Assembly (NCBI GenBank): GCA_003566935.1
Contig: PXBM01000235.1
Span: 1 to 6,045 of the forward strand
DNA from: Syntrophomonadaceae bacterium
GTDB lineage: Bacteria; Bacillota; Dethiobacteria; DTU022
Direction of reading: 5' to 3'
DNA: 6,045 nt
Positions 1 to 5,933 of this stretch are shown here, piece after piece. Position numbers and translations under genes: made by a program. The notes below the pieces were generated by a model. It ran no database searches. It was not told where the DNA came from and saw only the letters and a program-made list of their open reading frames with translations. The stretch's first letter is position 1. The number at the start of each line of letters is the position of its first letter.

Positions 1-711
1 CCGGTCCTGGAAATCTGGCATTATTACAGGGAAGAAGCTTTGTTTGATCCGTCAAGTGCTGAACTGCCGCCTATGGAGAGATTGCAGCAGGCAGCAGAGC
101 ATACTGATATCGAAAAAATAATAGTAGATGAGGAACAAAATACTGTTTTTCTACCTGAGCCTGAGATGAGTCTCGATGTCGGGGCCGTTGCTAAGGGGTA
201 TGCCATGGAAATGGTAGCCTCGGAGCTTATAGATATGGGTTTGGAGTCGGCTATTATCAGCGCCGGTGGCAACATTAAAACGATTGGTCAGCCTAAAGAA
301 GCCGAACGTGATCGCTGGGGGGTCGGGATCCAGGACCCTGATGAAACCGTTGTTAGCAGTGGTGGCGATAATTTGCTTGATGTGATTTACCTTGCTGAAG
401 GCAGTGTGGATACAAGCGGCGATTATCAGCGCTACTACAGGGTTAACGGAGAAATGTACCACCACCTGATTGACCCGGATACCCTGATGCCAGCCAATCA
501 TTACCGGGCAGTAACGGTTGTAGCAACCGAGCCAGCACCGGCAGACTTTATGTCGTCTGCTCTCTTCCTGATACCCTTCGAGGAAAGTCTGGCCCTGGCT
601 GAAAGCATGGATCAGTTTGAGGCTCTCTGGGTCATGCCCGATAGTGAAATAAGGATGACTGATGGCATGCAGGATCTTTTACAAAGCTACGGAGCAAACA
701 GGGAAGAATAA
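1..711 (+). CDS. apbE: FAD:protein FMN transferase (ApbE family), 5'-truncated by the window edge
   Basis: The frame is open from base 1 (reading PVLEIWHYYRE...) to TAA at 709-711, giving 236 residues; ApbE proteins are usually about 310-350 aa, so roughly the first 90-110 residues, including any signal peptide or lipobox, lie off the left edge. Family landmarks appear in order: the LDVGAVAKGYA block (near 172-204), the glycine-rich ISAGGNIKTIG strand (256-288), the TSGDYQRYY segment, the YHHLIDPDT motif (about 457-483), and the C-terminal ADFMSSALFL helix. Known family role: Mg-dependent transfer of FMN from FAD to a Ser/Thr of flavoproteins such as RnfG/NqrC-type subunits, normally outside the membrane. 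In the metal-binding helix the usual D-x3-T is D (544-546) with Ser (556-558), a conservative change. An internal TTG at 40 is not the start, because homology continues upstream of it. No partner flavoprotein is in view. Confidence 0.93.
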   Translation, partial: PVLEIWHYYREEALFDPSSAELPPMERLQQAAEHTDIEKIIVDEEQNTVFLPEPEMSLDVGAVAKGYAMEMVASELIDMGLESAIISAGGNIKTIGQPKEAERDRWGVGIQDPDETVVSSGGDNLLDVIYLAEGSVDTSGDYQRYYRVNGEMYHHLIDPDTLMPANHYRAVTVVATEPAPADFMSSALFLIPFEESLALAESMDQFEALWVMPDSEIRMTDGMQDLLQSYGANREE

Positions 712-716
712 ATAGA

Positions 717-753
717 AGAAGCATGCAGCCAGTTAATAGCTGCATGCTTTTTT
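717..753 (+). terminator. Rho-independent terminator after apbE, possibly bidirectional
   Basis: A perfect 9-bp stem, GCATGCAGC (721-729) with GCTGCATGC (739-747), encloses a 9-nt loop and is followed by six T's (748-753). It begins 9 nt after the apbE stop. Read on the minus strand the hairpin is followed by a T-rich but interrupted run (TTCTTCTATTT), so it may also end the convergent ligase transcript, whose stop is at 775. Confidence 0.88.
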
Positions 754-774
754 CATGACTTTCAGTCTGATAGC

Positions 775-2472
775 TTATGCGTCCCATTTTCCTTCTTTTC
801 TCAAGTCTTCAACGATAGATTCGGCAAGGACTTTTAATTCCTTTTTATCTACCTTGGCTACCCGGGTCAGGGGAAAATCTTTATCCTCGGGCCAGATTTC
901 CACATGCTGCGGGCGTTTGTATGAAGCAATATTCTGGCAGTGCTCCATGATTTCATCCGCAGTAAGGGTTTCTCCCTTTTTAGGCCTGATGAAGACAAAT
1001 ATACCTTCATCGAAAACATTATGCTTAACCCCCACTACATCAACTACATCAACTTTTTGGTGAGAAGCAATAAAGTCCTGAACTTCATCGGGAAAGACCT
1101 GGTACCCTTTTTGCTTGATCACAAACTTTTGGCGCCCGGCCAGGTACAGGGCCCGGTAACTTCCCATATTTTTAAAATAACCCATGTCGCCTGTATAAAG
1201 CCAGCCATCTTTACTGATGGCTCGGTCAGTTTCCGCGGGCATATCATAATAACCCTGAAAAACTATCGGCCCGCTAACACAGATTTCACCGACCTCTCCG
1301 TCTGAGATTTCTTCACCGGCTGTTCCGTCGTCATTTACCGGTTTACGGATAGTAACAGGTGCCAGATCGTCAAAAGAACGGCCGACCTGACCGGCCATTT
1401 CTTCAACTGAAATGCCCTTCGGTGTAAAGGTGTAAAACCCGGCTGTCTCAGTCATGCCGATTCCAGTTCCAAAATTGGGTGCCATTTCGGCCAGCTTATT
1501 AAGAAAAACAGTGTCGACAGCAGATCCGCCGTATATGGCATACTCGAGACTGCTTAAATCATAGTCTTCATATTCGGGTAAAGCCCATTCGATCCGGAAT
1601 TGGGTGGGAATTTGGCCAAAGGCATTAACCCTGTGTTTTTCAATTGCCTCGAGGGTCAGCTTTGGATCAAAAATTCGTAGCAGTATCGCGGTTCCGCCTG
1701 CATAAAGGGTTGTCATTAGCTGTTCTGTTACACAACCGACGTGGCTTGGCGGCAGGTTAACCAGCATGATCATGCTGCTTCCATCCATATCGACTCCACG
1801 GTAGAGAATTTCATTTTGGACTATGATATTTTCATGACACATTACTGCCGGTTTAGGTTCACCTGTTGTTCCGGTAGTGAAGATAATCAGGGCCGGAGTT
1901 TTAGTGTCAACTTTAGCATAAGCTTTTTCCAGCTGCCTGGAAAAGATATTTTTCACCTTTAAACACACTATTTTACCTTTGGCCATCATGTCAGTGATGG
2001 CTACTGCTCCATCAATGATGTCGCCGGGTTCCGGATCTGGGGTGAATTGAACCAGGTGTTCCACAGAAGAACAGTTGTCACGGACCGCTTTGCCAATTTC
2101 TCGGAAGTCGATTATGGGAGTTTTACCCAGAAAGAAGAATGCTTTCGGCTTGATTTTATCAAGGTCACGGACCACTTCATTTTCTTTCAAGCGGACGTCA
2201 AGAGGGGCGATAATAGCTCCGATTTTAAAACAGGCATACATAAGCAGGATATGTTCCGGGACAAGCACCAGCATAGTTGCTACCCGATCGCCTTTTTTAA
2301 TGCCCATGTCAAGCAGGCGCAGGGCAAAAAAATCGACCATTGTTTCAAACTTCTTGTAGGTTATTGTTTTGCCATCTTCGTGCTGAATCAAGGCCGGCTT
2401 GTCGGGGGTTTCCTTTGCCCACTTTTCTACGTAAGAATTAAGCAGCGGTAGTTTCCAGTCATTGCTGTTCAA
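775..2472 (-). CDS. AMP-binding acyl-CoA ligase (ANL superfamily), substrate unknown
   Basis: This 565-aa adenylate-forming enzyme activates a carboxylic acid to an acyl-AMP and then a CoA thioester in the cytoplasm. Seen motifs: the P-loop TTGTTGEPK (residues 199-207), the PPSHVG segment (241-246), YGGSAV (314-319), the A5 motif GIGMTETAG (337-345), YTGD with the ribose-binding Asp429, GRQKFVIKQKG (446-456) covering the hinge and the CoA-step A8 loop, and a C-terminal PLTRVAKVDKKEL with Lys540 at the catalytic-lysine position. All core residues are present and the length is normal for a medium- or long-chain or aromatic acyl-CoA synthetase. The start is TTG (2470-2472), chosen because GGAGGG lies 6 nt upstream and the N-terminus reads NDWKLPLLNSYVEKWAKETPDKPA, the usual lead-in; the stop is TAA at 775-777. 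It follows the hotdog hydratase by 81 bp on the same strand, suggesting a two-gene operon of CoA-thioester metabolism. The acid used cannot be inferred. Confidence 0.92.
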   Translation of the reverse strand: MNSNDWKLPLLNSYVEKWAKETPDKPALIQHEDGKTITYKKFETMVDFFALRLLDMGIKKGDRVATMLVLVPEHILLMYACFKIGAIIAPLDVRLKENEVVRDLDKIKPKAFFFLGKTPIIDFREIGKAVRDNCSSVEHLVQFTPDPEPGDIIDGAVAITDMMAKGKIVCLKVKNIFSRQLEKAYAKVDTKTPALIIFTTGTTGEPKPAVMCHENIIVQNEILYRGVDMDGSSMIMLVNLPPSHVGCVTEQLMTTLYAGGTAILLRIFDPKLTLEAIEKHRVNAFGQIPTQFRIEWALPEYEDYDLSSLEYAIYGGSAVDTVFLNKLAEMAPNFGTGIGMTETAGFYTFTPKGISVEEMAGQVGRSFDDLAPVTIRKPVNDDGTAGEEISDGEVGEICVSGPIVFQGYYDMPAETDRAISKDGWLYTGDMGYFKNMGSYRALYLAGRQKFVIKQKGYQVFPDEVQDFIASHQKVDVVDVVGVKHNVFDEGIFVFIRPKKGETLTADEIMEHCQNIASYKRPQHVEIWPEDKDFPLTRVAKVDKKELKVLAESIVEDLRKEGKWDA

Positions 2473-2478
2473 AGCTTT

Positions 2479-2484
2479 CCCTCC
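2479..2484 (-). promoter_or_regulatory. Ribosome binding site GGAGGG of the acyl-CoA ligase
   Basis: On the minus strand GGAGGG is followed by a 6-nt spacer (AAAGCT) and TTG. It fixes a TTG start in a frame that has no suitable ATG nearby. Confidence 0.75.
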
Positions 2485-2553
2485 AGTTTTACTTTATATT
2501 TTTTACTATGATTCGCTGCTTCCCGCTCAGATCCTGCCCGGTGTACAGTTTGT

Positions 2554-3441
2554 TCAACTACAGTTACCAGGTGAAAGAGTAAGGGAACCTTCGCTGACCG
2601 CTTCCCTGCCTTCCTGGTTCAATACATGAAAGAGCAGTGAAAGGCTGTTGCTGTTTTCCCTGCGCTCAAGCAGCCTGATCCGGATAAACGTATCAGGCAA
2701 AACCATGCCCCTGAATCGACAGGTTATTGATTTTACCAGGTTAGGATTTGCGCCGGCTTCCCTGTTGACCAGCTCACGTATGGCGTGAGCCAGGGTACCC
2801 ATACCGTGATAAATAATGTCGGGCAGGCCGACACTATGCGCAAAAGCGGGGGAGGTATGGATTGGAAAAGGTACATTTGCGCAGCCCTCGTAAATATAGC
2901 AGTCAGAACGGGTAATCGGCTGAGCTTTTTCCCAAATGAAAGAATCATTATCAGCCGCAGTTATGGTTGACGGTATCTTTTCAGAGCCCCGGCCTCCGTC
3001 GGTGCACTTAACTCCACGCAGCATTCCACCGATATATTCAGTAAATAGAAGTTTATGATCGCTGTTAAATGCCGGTAGTTTAAATACTATGTGAGTTCCT
3101 TTATTTTCAGGGTGAATTGCAGTAACTTCCCCCCGGATGGTGATACTATCCCCGGGTTTTAGAGGTCGAAATATTTTCAGGTGTTCTGAGTAGTGGACCA
3201 GCTGAAATAAGACTTCCGGTGGATAATCAAGGGCAATATACTGATCAATATTTTGAATTATAGGCCAGGTAACAGCAGATATCAGGGTTGGCGCAGCAAT
3301 TAAGCCCCTGCTTGCTTCATCATCAAGGTAATACGGGTTTGGGTCGTTTACAGCCGCAGCGTAGTTATTAATCTGCCTCTGGGTTATTACTGTTTTGTAT
3401 TCAAGCAGTTTGCTGCCTACTGCTTCAGAAGTAATTTGCAT
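2554..3441 (-). CDS. Double-hotdog MaoC / FAS1-like dehydratase family protein
   Basis: A 295-aa protein made of two hotdog halves. The N-terminal half resembles the MaoC_dehydrat_N (FAS1-like dehydratase) domain, with YAAAVNDPNPYYLDDEA and APTL near residues 28-53. The C-terminal half resembles MaoC, with GCANVPFPIHTSPAFAHSVGLPDIIYHGMGTLA near residues 188-220. Family role: reversible hydration or dehydration of enoyl-/3-hydroxyacyl-CoA, or thioester binding. The classical D-x-N-P-x-H motif is divided: the first half keeps D and N but has Tyr for His, while the second keeps PIH but has Val and Phe for Asp and Asn, so catalysis is not assured. The start is ATG at 3441, with AGGTGA 5 nt upstream; the frame stays open to an ATG at 3555, but those 38 residues (hydrophobic, with an HLHLHY run) do not look like family sequence and overlap the divergent promoter. 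It is probably co-transcribed with the downstream acyl-CoA ligase. Confidence 0.85.
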   Translation of the reverse strand: MQITSEAVGSKLLEYKTVITQRQINNYAAAVNDPNPYYLDDEASRGLIAAPTLISAVTWPIIQNIDQYIALDYPPEVLFQLVHYSEHLKIFRPLKPGDSITIRGEVTAIHPENKGTHIVFKLPAFNSDHKLLFTEYIGGMLRGVKCTDGGRGSEKIPSTITAADNDSFIWEKAQPITRSDCYIYEGCANVPFPIHTSPAFAHSVGLPDIIYHGMGTLAHAIRELVNREAGANPNLVKSITCRFRGMVLPDTFIRIRLLERRENSNSLSLLFHVLNQEGREAVSEGSLTLSPGNCS

Positions 3442-3446
3442 TTCTA

Positions 3447-3452
3447 TCACCT
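3447..3452 (-). promoter_or_regulatory. Ribosome binding site AGGTGA of the hotdog gene
   Basis: AGGTGA lies 5 nt upstream of the ATG at 3441 on the minus strand. It supports that start over the in-frame ATG at 3555. Confidence 0.65.
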
Positions 3453-3461
3453 GTTTCGCTA

Positions 3462-3490
3462 ATATTATTTGTCTTAAAGTTATATTATAA
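3462..3490 (-). promoter_or_regulatory. Candidate promoter for the hotdog-ligase operon
   Basis: Minus-strand -10 TAATAT (3462-3467) and a weak -35 TTATAA (3485-3490; 3 of 6 matches to consensus) are separated by 17 bp. Transcription would begin near 3455, just before the AGGTGA ribosome binding site. The stretch is AT-rich, so chance matches are likely. Confidence 0.35.
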
Positions 3491-3491
3491 T
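3486..3491 (+). promoter_or_regulatory. Consensus -10 box (TATAAT) for the nitroreductase gene
   Basis: A perfect TATAAT lies 20 bp before the proposed ATC start; no convincing -35 is visible 16-18 bp upstream (the 17-bp position reads TATTAT). Initiation about 7 nt downstream (near 3498) would begin the mRNA at the GGAGGTG ribosome binding site. It overlaps the candidate -35 of the opposite gene, so the two promoters could compete. Confidence 0.45.
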
Positions 3492-3497
3492 GGAGAT

Positions 3498-3504
3498 GGA
3501 GGTG
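3498..3504 (+). promoter_or_regulatory. Ribosome binding site GGAGGTG of the nitroreductase
   Basis: GGAGGTG is a near-perfect anti-16S match. The codon at optimal distance (7 nt after it) and in the nitroreductase frame is ATC at 3512-3514, not ATG. No other gene on this strand would use this site: the overlapping frame starting at ATG 3490/3496 or GTG 3502 stops at TGA after about a dozen codons. Confidence 0.6.
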
Positions 3505-3511
3505 GATAACA

Positions 3512-4345
3512 ATCGGAGCAATAAAAGCGATTGAAAACAGGGTATCAGTTCGCACTTATGCAGATACTCAGCCTGATTTAAGTATTCTTAAGCAGCTTGA
3601 AGAGTACATTAATGAAATAAACAGGGGTCCCTTTGGCGCAAAGGTACGTTTTCGCATCCTGAAATTTGATGATATGGATGAAAGGGAAATAAAACGCCTG
3701 GGAACATACGGGGTGATCAGAGGGGCTAAGTATTTTATCCTGGGAGCGGTTGAAGAAAAACCTCGGGCCATGGAAGACCTGGGGTATACCATGGAAAAAA
3801 TAATATTAAAAACCACATCACTTGGCCTGGGCACCTGTTGGCTGGCAGGAACTTTTAGACGCAGCGCTTTTGCTGAAAAGATGGAGTTGACGGAAAGTGA
3901 ATTGCTCCCGGCAATTACCCCGCTTGGCTATGCTGCTGAAAAAAGATCCACCCTTGATAAGATGATGAGAAGAAGTGCCGCCTCGAAGAAAAGAAAGCCC
4001 TGGTCTGAGTTATTCTTTAAGGATGTCGATAAAACTCCCCTGACGGAAAAAGAGGCTGGAAATTTCAAGCAGGTTTTGGAGGCAGTAAGAATAGGCCCGT
4101 CGGCATCAAACCGGCAGCCCTGGCGTATTATCAGGGAAGACGCTGCGAGGTTTCACCTTTATTTAGAGGAAAATAAAATGTATAACAGGATGCTGGGCAA
4201 AATAAGGATCCAAAATATTGATATGGGCATTGCCATGTGTCACTTTGAACTGGCGGCTCGTAAATTAAAGCTGCCCGGTTCCTGGAAGGTTGGCCTGGAG
4301 GATCCTTTTCATACCGATATGCAGTATATAGCCAGCTGGTATTGA
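3512..4345 (+). CDS. Nitroreductase-family flavoprotein (TM1586-like), non-canonical or damaged start
   Basis: An FMN-dependent NAD(P)H oxidoreductase-fold protein, 277 aa if begun at ATC 3512; the physiological substrate is unknown. The frame shows two nitroreductase-like halves in one chain. The first has the phosphate-binding ENRVSVRTY (residues 8-16), GLGTCWLAGTF (105-115) and TPLGYAAEK (136-144). The second has GPSASNRQPWRI (195-206) and NIDMGIAMCHFELAARK (235-251). This matches the clostridial TM1586-type nitroreductase group (established family, recognised from memory). Family sequence continues in frame upstream of the first ATG (3674) back to about 3515, but no ATG, GTG or TTG occurs in frame between the stop at 3488 and 3674. 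The ATC at 3512 sits exactly where the start should be relative to the ribosome binding site and the RxSxR motif. The stop is TGA at 4343-4345. An initiator from 3674 would lose the first 54 residues, including FMN-phosphate contacts. No obvious partner; it is transcribed alone, divergent from the hotdog-ligase pair. Confidence 0.82.
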   Translation: MGAIKAIENRVSVRTYADTQPDLSILKQLEEYINEINRGPFGAKVRFRILKFDDMDEREIKRLGTYGVIRGAKYFILGAVEEKPRAMEDLGYTMEKIILKTTSLGLGTCWLAGTFRRSAFAEKMELTESELLPAITPLGYAAEKRSTLDKMMRRSAASKKRKPWSELFFKDVDKTPLTEKEAGNFKQVLEAVRIGPSASNRQPWRIIREDAARFHLYLEENKMYNRMLGKIRIQNIDMGIAMCHFELAARKLKLPGSWKVGLEDPFHTDMQYIASWY

Positions 4346-4360
4346 TGGATGAAAGGCAAA

Positions 4361-4397
4361 CGGGAGACCTGGATTGCCGTCCGGATCTCCCGATTTT
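4361..4397 (+). terminator. Hairpin terminator between nitroreductase and tryptophanase
   Basis: The stem CGGGAGA (4361-4367) pairs with TCTCCCG (4386-4392). It extends inward as CC/GG and GG/CC pairs around single-base bulges (4370, 4385) to an 8-nt loop. The plus-strand tail is ATTTT, a short T-run; on the minus strand the tail is TTTGCCTTTC, which is weaker. It lies 15 nt after the nitroreductase stop and between two convergent genes. Confidence 0.65.
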
Positions 4398-4429
4398 ATA
4401 ATTAATGTGAAAGATGCCGGGGAATTAAG

Positions 4430-5815
4430 CTAGAGCATTTCGTATCGGGCAGTAAAATGCCTGAGGATCTTAGCCTGGTAAATAATTTTCAAGCCATTGA
4501 TATTACTTTTACGCTCCGCAATGCCTTCAAAGGCTTTTGCCACCATGTCCATGTGACGGTCGGTATACGCCCTCCTGGGGATAGCAAGGCGGACCAGTTC
4601 CTGGGGTGGATATACTTCTTCCCCGGTTTCCGGGTTTGTATAGCCGAAAGTGCTGGTGCCCAGTTCGATTGACCTGATGCCTGCTTCCCTGTAAAGCTCA
4701 ACCGCCAGGGCCTGGGCAGGCAGTTTTGTCTGAGGTAGATGTGGCAGAAACCTGGCCGCGTCAACGAAAACGCCGTGACCGCCCACTGGTTTGATAATCG
4801 GGACATCTGCTTCGGTTAGTTTGCCTCCCAGGTAATAAACCTGTCCGATCCGGTCTTCCAGGTAGTCTTCTTCTGTGCCTTCGTACAAACCGCGGGCCAG
4901 GGCTTCAAGATCACGCCCGGCCAATCCGCCGTAGGTACGGAAACCTTCGTAGCAGATCTGGATTTGGACAGCATCTTCATACCAGTCTTCGTTGTCTTTA
5001 AAAGCCAAAAAGCCGCCAATATTAACCAGGGCATCCTTTTTTGAACTCATAGTACAGCCGTCGGCATAGGAAAACATTTCCCGGGCAATATCCCTGATTG
5101 ACTTATCGGCATAGCCGCTTTCTCTGTGCTTAATAAAATAACAGTTCTCTGCATACCTGGCAGCATCAATAATCAGAGGACGCTTATACTTTTTAGCCAG
5201 AACGGAAACCTCCCGCATATTTTCCATTGATACGGGCTGGCCGCCGTTGCTGTTGCATGTAACAGTCATGATAATCAAGGGCGCACGCTCAGGGCCATTA
5301 TCTTGGAGAGTTTTTTCCAATGATTCCAGGTTAATATTGCCCTTGAAGGGGTGATCAAGTTCAGGATCCAGTCCTTCATTGATTACCAGGTTAACGGGAT
5401 TTGCTTTGCGCAGGCGGATATGTCCCTCGGTTGTATCAAAGTGCATGTTGCCTATGACATCCTGTTTTTCATCAACAAACATGGACATCAGGATGTTTTC
5501 GGCAGCCCTTCCCTGGTGGGTCGGTACTACATAGCTGTAGCCAAAAATATCATTAATGGCATCGCGGAGGTTATAGAAGTTATCACATCCTGCATACGAT
5601 TCATCTCCAATCATCATTCCTGACCACTGGTTGGCGCTCATCGCCGAAGTTCCGCTATCGGTCAGCAGATCAATATAAACATCCTCTGCTTTCAGGTTAA
5701 ACAGGTTATAATAAGCTTCCTTTATTAATTTTTCCCTGGCTTGCCGATCTTTCTGCCTGATTGGTTCGATCATTTTAATGCGATAAGGTTCAGCATAGCT
5801 GTCTCTGCTTCTCAA
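4430..5815 (-). CDS. tnaA: Tryptophanase (tryptophan indole-lyase)
   Basis: A PLP enzyme of the beta-eliminating lyase family: L-tryptophan to indole, pyruvate and ammonia in the cytoplasm. Residues are numbered from the longer ATG form at 5830 (466 aa). Visible are EPYRIKMIEP near the N-terminus, IDLLTDSGT (53-61), GDESYAG with Tyr79, PTHQGRAAEN, the pyridine-binding DAAR with Asp222 and Arg225, SSKKDALVNIGG with the Schiff-base Lys265, GGLAGRDLEA, and IPRRAYTDRHMD (418-429). Against tyrosine phenol-lyase, the phenol-site Thr is Asp132 (HFDTT), the phenol-binding Arg is Leu390 (SIELG), and the C-terminal Phe is His458 (ILRHFTAR), all as in tryptophanases. Start: TTG at 5813-5815 is preferred because GGAGG lies 8 nt upstream and it leaves 8 residues before EPYRI, as in E. 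coli TnaA; the ATG at 5830 has no ribosome binding site. The stop is TAG at 4430-4432. No tryptophan permease is in view. Confidence 0.93.
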   Translation of the reverse strand: MRSRDSYAEPYRIKMIEPIRQKDRQAREKLIKEAYYNLFNLKAEDVYIDLLTDSGTSAMSANQWSGMMIGDESYAGCDNFYNLRDAINDIFGYSYVVPTHQGRAAENILMSMFVDEKQDVIGNMHFDTTEGHIRLRKANPVNLVINEGLDPELDHPFKGNINLESLEKTLQDNGPERAPLIIMTVTCNSNGGQPVSMENMREVSVLAKKYKRPLIIDAARYAENCYFIKHRESGYADKSIRDIAREMFSYADGCTMSSKKDALVNIGGFLAFKDNEDWYEDAVQIQICYEGFRTYGGLAGRDLEALARGLYEGTEEDYLEDRIGQVYYLGGKLTEADVPIIKPVGGHGVFVDAARFLPHLPQTKLPAQALAVELYREAGIRSIELGTSTFGYTNPETGEEVYPPQELVRLAIPRRAYTDRHMDMVAKAFEGIAERKSNINGLKIIYQAKILRHFTARYEML

Positions 5816-5823
5816 TAGCCCGG

Positions 5824-5828
5824 CCTCC
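5824..5828 (-). promoter_or_regulatory. Ribosome binding site GGAGG deciding a TTG start of tnaA
   Basis: On the minus strand ATGGAGGCC overlaps the upstream ATG (5830-5828), so GGAGG cannot serve that ATG but is 8 nt from TTG at 5815. The bases before the ATG (TAAATAAAAA) contain no Shine-Dalgarno sequence. Confidence 0.6.
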
Positions 5829-5830
5829 AT

Positions 5831-5933
5831 TTTTTATTTATAGAATACCATATAATCAGCGGTTAAAGAATTGAAATAGAGTAATCTTTTTGTCTGAATA
5901 TCTGTGTTCGGGAGATTACTGCTGAAGCAGTTC
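5831..5933. other. Intergenic leader between dehydratase remnant and tnaA
   Basis: This AT-rich stretch holds the tnaA promoter candidate. I see no tnaC-like leader peptide ending in a stalling motif, no T-box signature and no riboswitch-like fold. Confidence 0.5.
5837..5866 (-). promoter_or_regulatory. Candidate sigma-A promoter of tnaA
   Basis: Minus-strand -35 TTAACC (5861-5866; 4 of 6) and -10 TATAAA (5837-5842; 5 of 6) are spaced 18 bp apart. Initiation about 7 nt downstream falls at or next to the ATG at 5830. The transcript would then have no room for a ribosome site before that ATG but a good one before TTG 5815. Confidence 0.45.

Noticed and set aside
2047..2451. Plus-strand open frames of 70-134 codons inside the ligase gene and similar frames inside tnaA and apbE
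   Set aside because: They lie opposite strongly supported genes, show no motifs, and have no convincing ribosome binding sites.
3490..3535. Nitroreductase started at ATG 3490/3496 or GTG 3502 followed by a frameshift
   Set aside because: These starts are in another frame that ends at TGA within about 12-16 codons. Deleting one G would join the frames, but a single-base ATC-for-ATG explanation fits the ribosome binding site spacing and the -10 box better. The frameshift is not excluded.
3442..3555. 38-residue N-terminal extension of the hotdog protein to an ATG at 3555
   Set aside because: It overlaps the divergent promoter region and the nitroreductase 5' end, is unlike family sequence, and a good AGGTGA precedes the ATG at 3441.
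4430..5830. Tyrosine phenol-lyase instead of tryptophanase
   Set aside because: Asp132, Leu390 and His458 (numbered from ATG 5830) match tryptophanase at the three positions that distinguish the two.
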